NCBI RefSeq assembly: GCF_014705715.1
Contig: NZ_JACXLC010000001.1
Location: 2,603,860-2,667,859 of the forward strand
From: Erythrobacter rubeus
GTDB taxonomy: Bacteria > Pseudomonadota > Alphaproteobacteria > Sphingomonadales > Sphingomonadaceae
DNA: 64,000 bases
Reading direction: 5' to 3'
Positions 1 through 8,374 of the stretch are shown here, in pieces. How positions within the stretch are numbered: the stretch's first letter is position 1; every line of letters begins with the position of its first letter. The position numbers and the translations under genes are program-made. The notes beneath the pieces were generated by a model that was not told the origin of the DNA, did no database searches, and saw only the letters and a list, made by a program, of their open reading frames with translations.

Positions 1-161
1 TCGATGCGATGATGCAGCCCGGCCTCTCCGCGCTCAAGGTGATTGCGGCCCGCGACCAAGATGTCGCTGCGCCCGCCCTCGCACTTTGGAGGGAATTCCA
101 TCTCGCCCGAGAAGCGGTGCTGGACGTTATCGGTATGCGCCGCACCCGCGACGCGGCTTGA
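1..161 (+). CDS. C-terminal fragment of an unrecognised protein
   Basis: The window opens inside a reading frame that runs without a stop to a TGA at 159-161, giving the last 52 residues of a protein whose start lies outside. The fragment is Ala/Arg/Leu rich and looks helical, with no signal peptide, cysteine motif or catalytic signature that I recognise. It ends about 50 bases before mmcB on the same strand. The SOS box between them suggests mmcB has its own promoter. The frame is convincing because its third positions are G/C rich, but I assign no function. Confidence 0.55.
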   Translation, partial: DAMMQPGLSALKVIAARDQDVAAPALALWREFHLAREAVLDVIGMRRTRDAA

Positions 162-185
162 TCGCTCCCAACCACGCTTGACTGC

Positions 186-200
186 GTTCGCGGTATGTTC
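186..200 (+). promoter_or_regulatory. LexA (SOS) box GTTC-N7-GTTC
   Basis: The sequence has two direct GTTC half-sites with exactly seven bases between them (GTTC at 186-189 and 197-200), which is the LexA operator known from alphaproteobacteria. It lies just upstream of the mmcB start at 213. It would overlap a further upstream ATG at 195, which argues that translation begins at 213 or later. Confidence 0.8.
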
Positions 201-212
201 CAATCATGCCGC

Positions 213-710
213 ATGACATCCGCCCCCTCCACAATGCTTGATTCGACCTCCACCGTCAGCGCGCAGGACGTTGCGCGCGGGATCATGCGGCTGTTTGCCC
301 GCAACAATATCTGGTGCGTCACTGAAATGCCGCTGAAGAATGGGCGGCGCGCCGATTTGATGGGAGTGGATGCGAAAGGACTGGTCACCATCGTCGAGAT
401 CAAGGTGGCGCGCGGGGATCTTCTGGGTGATGCCAAATGGCCCGATTATCTCGATTTTTGCGACCGCTTCTACTGGGGCGTTCCGCCGGGTCTCGACCGC
501 AGCCCGCTTGACGGGGAAGCGTACCAGCCGGAGGCCTGCGGAGTTATCGTCGCCGATGGATATGATGCGGAAATCGTGCGCCACGCTTCACTCGATCCGC
601 TCGCGGCTGCACGGCGCAAGGTTCAGGTGGAGGCGCTCGCACGAACGGCGATGCGGCGGCACACCTGCCTGATCGATCCGCAATGCTGCGATGTCGATAG
701 CGCCGGTTAG
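213..710 (+). CDS. mmcB: MmcB family DNA repair protein
   Basis: This 165-residue protein matches the MmcB family, a small putative nuclease of the alphaproteobacterial damage response first named with the mitomycin-C-sensitive mutants of Caulobacter. The nuclease-like core is visible near the N-terminus: a helix, then GRRADLMGV and TIVEIKVARGDLLGD, which supply the Asp and Glu/Lys residues expected of a restriction-endonuclease-like fold, followed by KWPDYLDFCDRFYWGVP. I chose the ATG at 213 because the in-frame ATG at 195 lies inside the LexA box; an ATG at 234 is also possible. The operator predicts LexA repression and induction by DNA damage. The family name is secure, the biochemical activity much less so. 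Confidence 0.85.
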   Translation: MTSAPSTMLDSTSTVSAQDVARGIMRLFARNNIWCVTEMPLKNGRRADLMGVDAKGLVTIVEIKVARGDLLGDAKWPDYLDFCDRFYWGVPPGLDRSPLDGEAYQPEACGVIVADGYDAEIVRHASLDPLAAARRKVQVEALARTAMRRHTCLIDPQCCDVDSAG

Positions 711-739
711 GCAGTTTCGCAGGCGCACAGTTTGCGCCT

Positions 740-1528
740 ATGATCGGCCCGATGCTTCCCGCTGATACGCCAGTCCTGCTCGCTTTGCTGATCGTCAGCG
801 CCGTCACGTCAGGTTTCGTGGCGCTGCGATACTTCGCCTCCTCAGGCCTTTTCGCCTGGATAACGCAGCGTGTCAGACCCGGCCTCTACGATGGCAAAGA
901 GAGGCAGATCGGGCGAGAAATTCGCTGGTCGCTGATCGCGGCGTTCATCTACGGCACACCGGCGGGGATGGTGTTCTGGGCCTGGAACCACCTCGGCTGG
1001 ACGCAGCTCTATACCGATTTCAGCGCTTATCCGCTGTGGTATCTTCCCGCCTCGGTTCTCATCTGCCTCTTCGCGCAGGATACGTGGTTCTATTGGAGCC
1101 ACCGCGCCATGCACCACCCGAAGCTGTTCCGCGTCATGCATGCCGTCCATCACGACAGCCGGCCGCCCACATCGTGGACGGCGATGAGCTTTCATCCGAT
1201 CGAATCGCTCACCGGCGCGCTTCTGATCCCGGTTCTGGTCTTCGTCGTCCCGATCCACATCGCCATGCTGGGCGTCGTCCTGACAGTCGCGACAGTCATG
1301 GGCGTGACCAATCACATGGGCTGGGAGATGTTTCCACGCGCGCTCGTTCATTCTCCGTTGGGAAATTGGATGATAACAGCGAGCCATCACGAAAAGCATC
1401 ATGAACGGTATGGATGCAATTTCGGACTGTATTTTCGCTTTTGGGACCGGTTGTGCGGGACAGATCGGGGCCTTTCCAAGCGTATGGTCGAGCAGTCCGG
1501 CTATGGAGAGAAGGGGGTTCGGATATGA
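740..1528 (+). CDS. Sterol desaturase / fatty acid hydroxylase superfamily membrane protein
   Basis: This 262-residue integral membrane di-iron enzyme carries the histidine clusters of the fatty acid hydroxylase superfamily: HRAMHH near residue 121, HAVHH near 134, a His at 152 in FHPIE, a His near 192, and HHEKHH near 216-221. Hydrophobic segments lie near residues 10-30, 65-82, 100-115 and 160-185. Enzymes of this superfamily desaturate or hydroxylate lipids, sterols or carotenoids; the substrate here cannot be read from sequence. No carotenoid gene is adjacent, so a carotenoid hydroxylase role is only a guess. The stop overlaps the next start as ATGA, implying translational coupling. Confidence 0.85.
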   Translation: MIGPMLPADTPVLLALLIVSAVTSGFVALRYFASSGLFAWITQRVRPGLYDGKERQIGREIRWSLIAAFIYGTPAGMVFWAWNHLGWTQLYTDFSAYPLWYLPASVLICLFAQDTWFYWSHRAMHHPKLFRVMHAVHHDSRPPTSWTAMSFHPIESLTGALLIPVLVFVVPIHIAMLGVVLTVATVMGVTNHMGWEMFPRALVHSPLGNWMITASHHEKHHERYGCNFGLYFRFWDRLCGTDRGLSKRMVEQSGYGEKGVRI

Positions 1529-1962
1529 AACAATCGGGAATTTTCGCAGTAGGGGCCGTATTCGCGGCCATGGCAGCGCCTGCGACCGCCGGAGAGGTGA
1601 CGATCACCGTCACGGACCTGCGCTCTACCGAAGGCGTTGTGCGCGCTTGTATGACAGCCAAGGAGGACGTTTTTCCCAAATGCATCAAGGATCCGGCATC
1701 GCACCGCACGGTCGTTCCCGCTGGAGAGGCAGTGACGATCCGGTTTACCGGGGTTGAACCCGGCAGCTACGCGATCGCGCTGCTCCACGACGAAAACGAC
1801 AACGGCAAGGCCGACCGCGCGCTCGGGATGATGCCCAAGGAAGGCTACGGTTTCTCACGCGATGCAAAGGTTCGCATGGGTCCGCCCAAATTCAAGGACG
1901 CCGTCTTCGATCATGGCGCTGTGGCTCAGGACCTTACCATTACCATGCGATACTTCCTGTAG
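1525..1962 (+). CDS. DUF2141 domain secreted protein
   Basis: This 145-residue protein has a signal peptide of about 22 residues ending ATAGE, followed by a single beta-rich DUF2141 domain. Typical family stretches are VTITVTDLRSTEGVVRACM, VEPGSYAIALLHDENDNGK and a C-terminal segment ending in MRYFL. Members are periplasmic or exported proteins of unknown function. The ATG at 1525 overlaps the upstream stop (ATGA) and directly precedes the signal peptide; longer in-frame starts would bury it. The coupling suggests a role tied to the upstream lipid-modifying enzyme, which is an inference. Confidence 0.8.
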   Translation: MKQSGIFAVGAVFAAMAAPATAGEVTITVTDLRSTEGVVRACMTAKEDVFPKCIKDPASHRTVVPAGEAVTIRFTGVEPGSYAIALLHDENDNGKADRALGMMPKEGYGFSRDAKVRMGPPKFKDAVFDHGAVAQDLTITMRYFL

Positions 1963-1973
1963 GGGTTCGATCG

Positions 1974-1992
1974 CACGAAGTACGGCTTCGTG
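1974..1992 (+). terminator. Hairpin after the DUF2141 gene
   Basis: CACGAAG, five bases, then CTTCGTG forms a perfect 7-bp stem 12 bases after the stop codon. There is no T-tract, so it is at best a weak or Rho-assisted terminator or an mRNA-stabilising hairpin. Confidence 0.35.
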
Positions 1993-2107
1993 ACGCCATG
2001 ACTTTGCCGACTGAATGCGCTGAGTTTTCCAAACTGACTTAACGCAATGTTTACCACGCATCTCCAGAACCAAGCCTGAAACCGTTTAACAAGGGGCGGA
2101 TTAGGCA

Positions 2108-4024
2108 ATGGACAATCTGCGGGGCACATTTGGTTCCAGCGACGTATCCGGCGACAGCCAGGACTGGGACAGCCACGAAGACGAAGACACGGCACGGGAC
2201 CTGCCTCCTGAGGCAATCGGGCAGGACGAGCGCCGCATGCAGGTGCGCGCCTACAATCATTGGGCGAGCCTTCTGGGCGATCGCACCTTCCCCTCCATCG
2301 AAGACCTCGAACCGCAAAACCTGCCGGACTTCGGACCGAACAGCGTGCTGCTCGATTTTTCGGGCGGCATCGAAGATCCGGCAATTCAGTATCTCGGAGC
2401 CATGCTTGCCGAAGAATGCGGCGCCGAAGGGCACATTGCGAAGCTTTCCGACGTGCCGCCGCGTTCGCTGCTCAGCCGTATCACCGATCACTACATGCAG
2501 ATCCTCGCCAACCAGGCTCCCATCGGCTTCGAAGCGGAATTCGTGAACCAGCGCGGCGCGTCGATCATGTATCGCGGCATCCTGCTGCCGTTTTCGAGCG
2601 ACGATGAATCGATCGATTTCATTTATGGGGTGATCAATTGGAAGGAAGTGGCCGACCAGTTGACCGCCGATGAGCTACTGCTCGAGATCGACCAGGCGCT
2701 CGAATCTTCCGAATCCACTGAGGAAGGTGAGGACGAGCCGCACAAACACCATTCCGATCCTCTGACCGAGTGGGCGGACTCGCCCGCCAGTGAAACCGGT
2801 GACGAGCCCGTCGTCGATGCTCCCGATGATATGTACGAGGATGTGCTCGAGCTCGGCGCCCAGGAACAAGTCGCTGCCGAAGTGCAAGACCTCGGCGAAA
2901 GCGCTGCGGATCAGGACGGCGCCGACGCCTCCGACAAGGTGGCGTCACTAAGCGGCGTTCTGGGTGGGTCGCCCACGGATGACGATCTCCCACTGCCCGA
3001 TTTTGGTCAGTACGGGCTCGACGATCCCGATGACGAGGACGAAGAGGAAGGCGATGGTGCAGGATACAGCTTCGCCTCGCTTTCCGATTACCTTGAAACG
3101 CCGGCCAAGAAAGCCGTCGATCTGGACGCAGAGCAATTCGATCCGTCCGACTACGAAATAGAGACCGCCGAAGAAGAGCCGGTGGTCGAAGAAACGGATG
3201 AGCTCGTCGACCCGATGGGCGGCGATTACTCGGCAGAGGCAGACAGCGTTTTTGGCGACGCCGAACCAGCCGAACAGTCAGACGGCGATGAGCCCAGCGA
3301 AGCGCCATTGTCGCAATCTGCCAATCTCACTGACCCAGCGCCTGAGCCGGTGACTTATGCGCCAGCTACCGCACTCGATGCGGACGTTGCCGAAGAGCCG
3401 GTAGCCGAGCTCGACGAAAACGCCGGTCTTCATGACTTCCTTGCGTCGGCCAGAGAGCTTGCCGAAGCTGCCCGGATTTCCGAGGATCGCAGCCGCACCG
3501 CGCTCTATGCAGCGGTTGGCCGCGCGTACGATTTCTCGCTGGTGGCAAAAGACGCGGGCGAAGATTACCGCGAGCTGCTCGAAGAAAGCGGCCTTACGCT
3601 GCAGGATCGCGCGCCGATGACCCCGGTGGTGAAACTCGTATTCGGCAGCGATTACGACAAGACCCGTCTGACCGAGTACGCCGCCGTCCTAAACCACGCG
3701 CATCGCCTGAAACTTGAGCGCGGCGCGCTTGCCGATTTCCTCGCCGACGCTAAAGGCGGCCTTAAAGGGGTGGTAGCGGCCGAACGGCGCATCCGCCGCG
3801 AGGAAGCTGGCAAACCCGTCGAGCCGGAGCATGAAATCCGCCTCGCCCTCGCTGAGAAACTCCGCGAGCTGGAGGAACTCACGCTTGAGGCGATCTCGGC
3901 CAAGGGTCCGGAATTCTCGCTCGTCATGGTTCGCCGAGACGGCCATGGCGGCGTGTCGGTCCTGGGCGAGATTGACGAGGATATTCCGCTCATCGAACGC
4001 GCGGCGAAGAAACTCGTCGGCTAA
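2108..4024 (+). CDS. PAS-domain protein with long acidic linker
   Basis: This 638-residue soluble protein has three parts. Residues 40-180 form a PAS-like sensory domain (the stretch from AYNHWASLLGDRTFPSIEDL to FIYGVINWKEV) of a kind common in sphingomonads. Residues 185-435 are very rich in Asp, Glu, Pro and Ser and look disordered. Residues 440-635 are predicted helical and better ordered. No transmembrane segment, kinase, cyclase or DNA-binding motif is visible. It stands alone between short intergenic gaps, with no partner gene. The layout suggests a ligand- or redox-sensing adaptor, but neither output nor ligand can be inferred. Confidence 0.7.
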   Translation: MDNLRGTFGSSDVSGDSQDWDSHEDEDTARDLPPEAIGQDERRMQVRAYNHWASLLGDRTFPSIEDLEPQNLPDFGPNSVLLDFSGGIEDPAIQYLGAMLAEECGAEGHIAKLSDVPPRSLLSRITDHYMQILANQAPIGFEAEFVNQRGASIMYRGILLPFSSDDESIDFIYGVINWKEVADQLTADELLLEIDQALESSESTEEGEDEPHKHHSDPLTEWADSPASETGDEPVVDAPDDMYEDVLELGAQEQVAAEVQDLGESAADQDGADASDKVASLSGVLGGSPTDDDLPLPDFGQYGLDDPDDEDEEEGDGAGYSFASLSDYLETPAKKAVDLDAEQFDPSDYEIETAEEEPVVEETDELVDPMGGDYSAEADSVFGDAEPAEQSDGDEPSEAPLSQSANLTDPAPEPVTYAPATALDADVAEEPVAELDENAGLHDFLASARELAEAARISEDRSRTALYAAVGRAYDFSLVAKDAGEDYRELLEESGLTLQDRAPMTPVVKLVFGSDYDKTRLTEYAAVLNHAHRLKLERGALADFLADAKGGLKGVVAAERRIRREEAGKPVEPEHEIRLALAEKLRELEELTLEAISAKGPEFSLVMVRRDGHGGVSVLGEIDEDIPLIERAAKKLVG

Positions 4025-4114
4025 GCGATTGATTTAAATTTGTATCGGTTGGCGCTTGTCAATTGGCGCTGGCCGGTTGGCGGGGCCCTTCCGAGCCGCT
4101 AACCGCCTGCACCT

Positions 4115-5221
4115 ATGTTTGGTCCTTTCGCGAATCGCGGTCCGCTCAGGGTTCAGCCCTTCTTTGGTTTTCGCAACGACAAGGGGCTGTTCCTGCCCGT
4201 GCGAGCGCTGCGAGGGCGCGAATCCGATTTCGGCGATCGCGGAATGTTTGGCTCACTGCAGACGATGCTGCGCCAATACGCATCGCATGAAGTCGAAGGG
4301 CTGAGCGTCGAGCTCGAATACGAGACCGGCTCCGGCGCCACGTTGCGGCAACAGGCGACAACAGGCGCGGAAGGCTTCGCCCATTTCGAAATACCGTTCG
4401 GCGATGAGCATGCGCTGCCAATGAGTTCAGGCTGGGAACGCGCGCGCTTACGCTGGTCCGCACACGAAAACGGCGGCGAGGCAGGTGAAACCACCGCTTT
4501 CGTGCTCGCGCCGGGACGCGATGCAGGGATCGGGGTCATCTCCGATATTGACGACACCATTCTCGAAACCGGGATCACCGGCAACGCGAGGGCCATCTTG
4601 CGCAATTGGAAGCGCGTGCTGATCCAGATGCCGGGCCAGCGCGTGGCCGTGCCGGGCGCTCAGGATTTCTATTCCGCGCTTGGCGGAGACGCCGAAGCTG
4701 CGCTGGCGGACAGCGATACGACCGTGCCGCAGGCGCGCCCTCGCCCCGTATTCTACGTGTCTTCGAGCCCCTGGAACCTCTTCAATTATCTCGTCGCCTA
4801 CAAGCGCCAGCGCGAAATGCCGCTTGGTCCGATCATGCTGCGCGACTGGGGCTTCAACCGTAAGACGCTCGGGTCGGAGGGCCACGGCTCGCATAAAGAG
4901 AATGCAATCCTGCGAATCCTTGAAACCTACCCGCATATGCGCTTTGCCATGGTCGGAGACGACACGCAGAAGGACCTCGTTGCATTCGGGGCGATCGTCG
5001 AGAAGATGCCCGAGCGGATCGCAGCGGTTTTCATCAGGCAAGCGGCAGAAGCGCTTTCGGCGAAAGAAGAGACTGCACGAGCCGCGATCGAGGCAAATGG
5101 CGTGCCTCTATGGATGGGGGCCGATTACCGCGGCGCAAGCAAGTTCCTGAAACAGTCGGGGCTGGAACTCGACACGTCAATGGAAACGCTCGTCGAGACG
5201 GCGAGTGAAGGCGGAATATGA
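4115..5221 (+). CDS. App1-type phosphatase domain protein (DUF2183)
   Basis: This 368-residue protein has the HAD-like phosphatase catalytic domain of yeast App1 and bacterial DUF2183 proteins. Visible are the nucleophile motif SDIDDTILETGI near residue 147, FYVSSSPWNLF as motif II, and MVGDDTQKD as the distal acidic motif. The N-terminal 130 residues form a beta-rich region typical of the family. App1 in yeast dephosphorylates phosphatidic acid; the bacterial substrate is unknown. The stop overlaps the next start (ATGA), so this gene and the alpha/beta hydrolase are probably co-translated. Confidence 0.85.
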   Translation: MFGPFANRGPLRVQPFFGFRNDKGLFLPVRALRGRESDFGDRGMFGSLQTMLRQYASHEVEGLSVELEYETGSGATLRQQATTGAEGFAHFEIPFGDEHALPMSSGWERARLRWSAHENGGEAGETTAFVLAPGRDAGIGVISDIDDTILETGITGNARAILRNWKRVLIQMPGQRVAVPGAQDFYSALGGDAEAALADSDTTVPQARPRPVFYVSSSPWNLFNYLVAYKRQREMPLGPIMLRDWGFNRKTLGSEGHGSHKENAILRILETYPHMRFAMVGDDTQKDLVAFGAIVEKMPERIAAVFIRQAAEALSAKEETARAAIEANGVPLWMGADYRGASKFLKQSGLELDTSMETLVETASEGGI

Positions 5222-6198
5222 CGGACAAGAAAAAGGCAGGAGCGCGCCGCATCGTGATCTGGATTATCGCCATCATCGGTATTGCCCTGCTTCTCGCAGC
5301 CGCCGCACTCCAGTTCGCCATAAGCCGTGACGGACCCGCGGTGCTCAGTGCGATCGACCGGATCGTGGGCGCATCGGACGGCGCCGAATACCAAACGACC
5401 ATATCGACTGGGGATCATCCGCAGCAAAAGCTCGTGGTCTGGGCGCCGCAGGACGGGATATCCCGGCCTCGCCCGCTTCCGGTCTTGCTGTTTGTGCACG
5501 GAGGCAGCTGGCGCTCGGGCGATCCTGAAAGCTACGGCTTTATAGGACGCGCCTTTGTGCCAAAAGGGTTCGTCGTTGTGCTCGGAGGATACCGTCTGGG
5601 CGAAGCAGGAGCCTATCCGGCCATGCTTGAAGACACAGCAAGCGCGATCGGTTGGACGCACCGCAATATCGCAGATTATGGCGGCGACCCCGACCGGATC
5701 GTTATCGCCGGACATTCGGCAGGCGCCTACAATGTGGCCATGGCCGCTTTGGAAGAGCGCTGGCTGACGGCCGAGGGCCTCATGCCAAGCGATATTGCCG
5801 GAGTGGTTGGCCTCTCCGGCCCCTACGATTTTTACCCCTTCGATAGCGAATCGACCAAGAATGCGTTTGGACATGCGGAAGAGCCCGAACGGACGCAGCC
5901 AGCGGCGCATATCGGCTCCGATGCATCCAGCGGCACCCCGCCGGTCCTGCTAATCCACGGGGAGAAGGACACGCTGGTCTACCCTCGCAACACGCGCTTT
6001 CTCGCGGACAAGCTAAAGGCGGCGGGCGCCGGTGCGGAGACGCGTTTCTATTCCGAAATGGAGCATAACGATCCGCTCATCTCGCTTGCAGCCCCGTGGC
6101 GATCGCGGCGCGAAGTTGACGACAGGATCGCGCAGTTCGCCGCAGAGGTTACATCGCGCGACACGGTTTCAGTTTCCGTTCATGCCGAAACACGTTAG
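5218..6198 (+). CDS. Alpha/beta hydrolase (carboxylesterase-like, membrane-anchored)
   Basis: This 326-residue protein has an N-terminal membrane segment (residues 10-35, preceded by a KKKAGARR basic patch) and an alpha/beta hydrolase fold outside the membrane. The oxyanion-hole motif HGGSWRSGD, the nucleophile elbow AGHSAGAYN, an acidic residue in IHGEKDTLV, and a His in SEMEHNDP complete a plausible catalytic triad. The first motif places it near the HGGG (kynurenine formamidase/esterase) group. The first start overlaps the upstream App1 stop. The pair may act on a common envelope substrate, which is an inference from gene order alone. Confidence 0.8.
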   Translation: MTDKKKAGARRIVIWIIAIIGIALLLAAAALQFAISRDGPAVLSAIDRIVGASDGAEYQTTISTGDHPQQKLVVWAPQDGISRPRPLPVLLFVHGGSWRSGDPESYGFIGRAFVPKGFVVVLGGYRLGEAGAYPAMLEDTASAIGWTHRNIADYGGDPDRIVIAGHSAGAYNVAMAALEERWLTAEGLMPSDIAGVVGLSGPYDFYPFDSESTKNAFGHAEEPERTQPAAHIGSDASSGTPPVLLIHGEKDTLVYPRNTRFLADKLKAAGAGAETRFYSEMEHNDPLISLAAPWRSRREVDDRIAQFAAEVTSRDTVSVSVHAETR

Positions 6199-6208
6199 CA
6201 CAGGAGCA

Positions 6209-7621
6209 ATGATCGCTCCGCTCTCCTCCATCACCACGCCCAATGCGATGACGCGGCGCAATGCAGCCCGCCTGACAGCCTATGCGCTCGCGCTTCTCTC
6301 CGCCCTGATGATGGCAGCGAGCCCGGTTGCAGCCCAATCGATCCTGCGCGATGCGGAAACCGAGGCATTGCTGCACGACATGGCGGCGCCGCTGATCGAG
6401 GCGTCCGAGCTCGAGCCCGGCAATGTCGACATCGTCCTGATCAACGATCCATCGATCAACGCATTCGTTGCGGGAGGTCAGGTCGTGTATGTCCACGCAG
6501 GGCTGCTCAATGCCGCCGAAACTGCAAACGAAGTTCAGGGCGTGATCGCCCATGAGCTTGGGCACATTACCGCTGGCCACGTCGTCCGGTTCGGCGAGCG
6601 CACCAGCTCCGCGCAGGGAATCACTCTGCTTTCCCTGCTTCTCGGCGTGGGCGCAGCGCTCGCGGGTGCAGGCGACGCAGCCATTGGCGCAGTGCTCGCC
6701 GGGCAGCAGGCGGCGCTTGGCAGCTTCCTCGCTTTCAACCGCAACCAGGAAGCGGCCACCGACCTCGCTGGTGCGCGCTACCTGTCGGGCGCAGGCATTT
6801 CGGGACGCGGATCGCTCAAGTTCTTCGAACGGCTGCGTAACCTCGAAATTCGCCGCGGCTTCAGTCAGGCGGACGAAGCAGCCTATGGCCGCACCCACCC
6901 GCTTGCGGGCGACCGGCTGCAGACTTTGCGCGACCTTTACGAGGCCGACCCTGCTTGGGATGCGCCGGACGATCCCGAATTGCAGGAGCGTTTCCTCAGG
7001 GTTCGCTCCAAACTCTACGGCTTTCTTGCAGAGCCGCATCGCACCCTGAACCTCTATCCGGAAACCGATACCAGCGTCCCGGCGCGCTACGCGCGGGCAT
7101 ACGCGTTTCACAAGGATGCGCAGGTGGACAGAGCTTTGGCCGAAACTCAAGCGTTGCTGAAGCTCGAGCCCGACAATCCGTACTTCCTTGAGGTGGAAGG
7201 GCAGATACTGCTGGAATCGGGCCGGCCAGAGGACGCGCTTGTGCCGCTGCGCAAGGCGACCGACATCACGCTCAATCATCCGCTGATCGCAGGCATGTTC
7301 GGTCACGCATTGATCGCCACGGAGGATGAAGCAAACTTTGCCGAGGCTGAGCGCGTGCTGCGTGCCGCTGTCGCGAGGGATCGTTTCAATCCGTTTGCCT
7401 GGTATCAACTCGGCGTGGTTTATGCCGCACGCGGTGACATTCCGCGCGCACGCCTCGCCAGCGCCGAACAGCAAGTGATGAGCCGTCGTTACCCAGAGGC
7501 ACTGCGCAATGCGCAGGCGGCAGAGGCGGGCCTGCCCGTTGGCTCAACCGACTGGATTCGTGCTCAGGATGTCGCCTTGCAAGCGCGCTCCGAACTGGAA
7601 CGAATTCGCGACGCACGCTAA
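6209..7621 (+). CDS. M48 family metalloprotease with TPR repeats (BepA-like)
   Basis: This exported zinc protease of about 470 residues has HELGH at residues 115-119 and a downstream Glu in NRNQEAATDLAGARYL as the likely third ligand. The C-terminal 200 residues form TPR-like helix pairs. This matches the BepA/YfgC group, which controls outer-membrane protein assembly in the periplasm. The signal sequence is clearest from an ATG at 6248 (TRRNAARL, then a hydrophobic stretch to VAAQ). An ATG at 6209 sits just after AGGAG but with short spacing, and an ATG at 6182 overlaps the previous gene. The start is therefore uncertain between 6209 and 6248. Confidence 0.85.
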   Translation: MIAPLSSITTPNAMTRRNAARLTAYALALLSALMMAASPVAAQSILRDAETEALLHDMAAPLIEASELEPGNVDIVLINDPSINAFVAGGQVVYVHAGLLNAAETANEVQGVIAHELGHITAGHVVRFGERTSSAQGITLLSLLLGVGAALAGAGDAAIGAVLAGQQAALGSFLAFNRNQEAATDLAGARYLSGAGISGRGSLKFFERLRNLEIRRGFSQADEAAYGRTHPLAGDRLQTLRDLYEADPAWDAPDDPELQERFLRVRSKLYGFLAEPHRTLNLYPETDTSVPARYARAYAFHKDAQVDRALAETQALLKLEPDNPYFLEVEGQILLESGRPEDALVPLRKATDITLNHPLIAGMFGHALIATEDEANFAEAERVLRAAVARDRFNPFAWYQLGVVYAARGDIPRARLASAEQQVMSRRYPEALRNAQAAEAGLPVGSTDWIRAQDVALQARSELERIRDAR

Positions 7622-7660
7622 GGCTGGTGCTGCTTATTAACACGATCGAACCGGGCAATC

Positions 7661-8374
7661 ATGGCATCAAGCTTTCTTAGATACCTGTTCCTAGCGTTCC
7701 TCGCGCTTCTATTCGGCTTTGCTGGCGCTGCGGCGTGGTCCTTTTCGGGCTTCGCCGACGATCGCACGCGCGCCTACATGATGGAGAATCCCGAAATTCT
7801 CGAAGAGCTTTTCGTCGCCCTGCAGGAAAAGCAGGGCCGAGAGCGGCTCGCTCAGCTGGGAGCAGACGTTTACGAACCTTTCCCCGGGGCGGTCATGGGC
7901 AACCCGAATGGCACAAAGGTGCTGGTCGAGTTTACGGATTACAATTGCGGATATTGCGAGGCGAGCGTGCCTGACGTGGCCCGGCTCATGGAAGAAGACC
8001 CGAATCTCAAGGTGATCCTGCGAGAACTGCCGCAATTCCAAGGCAGTGAGGGAGCGGCCCGCATGGCGCTTGCTGCGGCGCTGCAAGGCAAATACGGCGA
8101 ATTCCACGAGGCCATGTTCAAGATGGGTCCGGCTAATCCGGAAACCGCCGAGATCGTGGCGCGCGATATCGGGCTCGATATGGAGCGCGCGCGCACCGAC
8201 GCGGCATCAGACGCGGTCAGCCTCGAGCTGGCGCGTAACACCTCGCTCGCCCAGTCGCTCGGGTTCGGCGGAACACCCGGCTGGATTGCGGGCGACACAC
8301 CGATCAGTGGGTATGTGGGGTATGACCGCATGAAGGAAACGCTCGCTCAGGCCGGACCGCCGCTCGGCAGTTGA
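7661..8374 (+). CDS. DsbA family thiol:disulfide oxidoreductase
   Basis: This 237-residue periplasmic thioredoxin-fold protein is anchored or exported by a hydrophobic N-terminus (residues 7-28). The active site is CGYC at residues 96-99 in FTDYNCGYCEASVPD, and the cis-proline loop is visible in FGGTPGWIAGD. The region before the thioredoxin fold contains a short helix like the N-terminal extension of ScsC/Com1-type DsbA relatives. It probably oxidises or isomerises disulfides in exported proteins. It lies between two M48 proteases, and its stop overlaps the next start (TGATG), so the three genes probably act in envelope protein quality control. Confidence 0.87.
   Translation: MASSFLRYLFLAFLALLFGFAGAAAWSFSGFADDRTRAYMMENPEILEELFVALQEKQGRERLAQLGADVYEPFPGAVMGNPNGTKVLVEFTDYNCGYCEASVPDVARLMEEDPNLKVILRELPQFQGSEGAARMALAAALQGKYGEFHEAMFKMGPANPETAEIVARDIGLDMERARTDAASDAVSLELARNTSLAQSLGFGGTPGWIAGDTPISGYVGYDRMKETLAQAGPPLGS

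Noticed and set aside
6149..7474. A 441-codon minus-strand frame
   Set aside because: It lies wholly opposite the M48-TPR protease gene, with no recognisable motif and no ribosome site; an antisense artefact.
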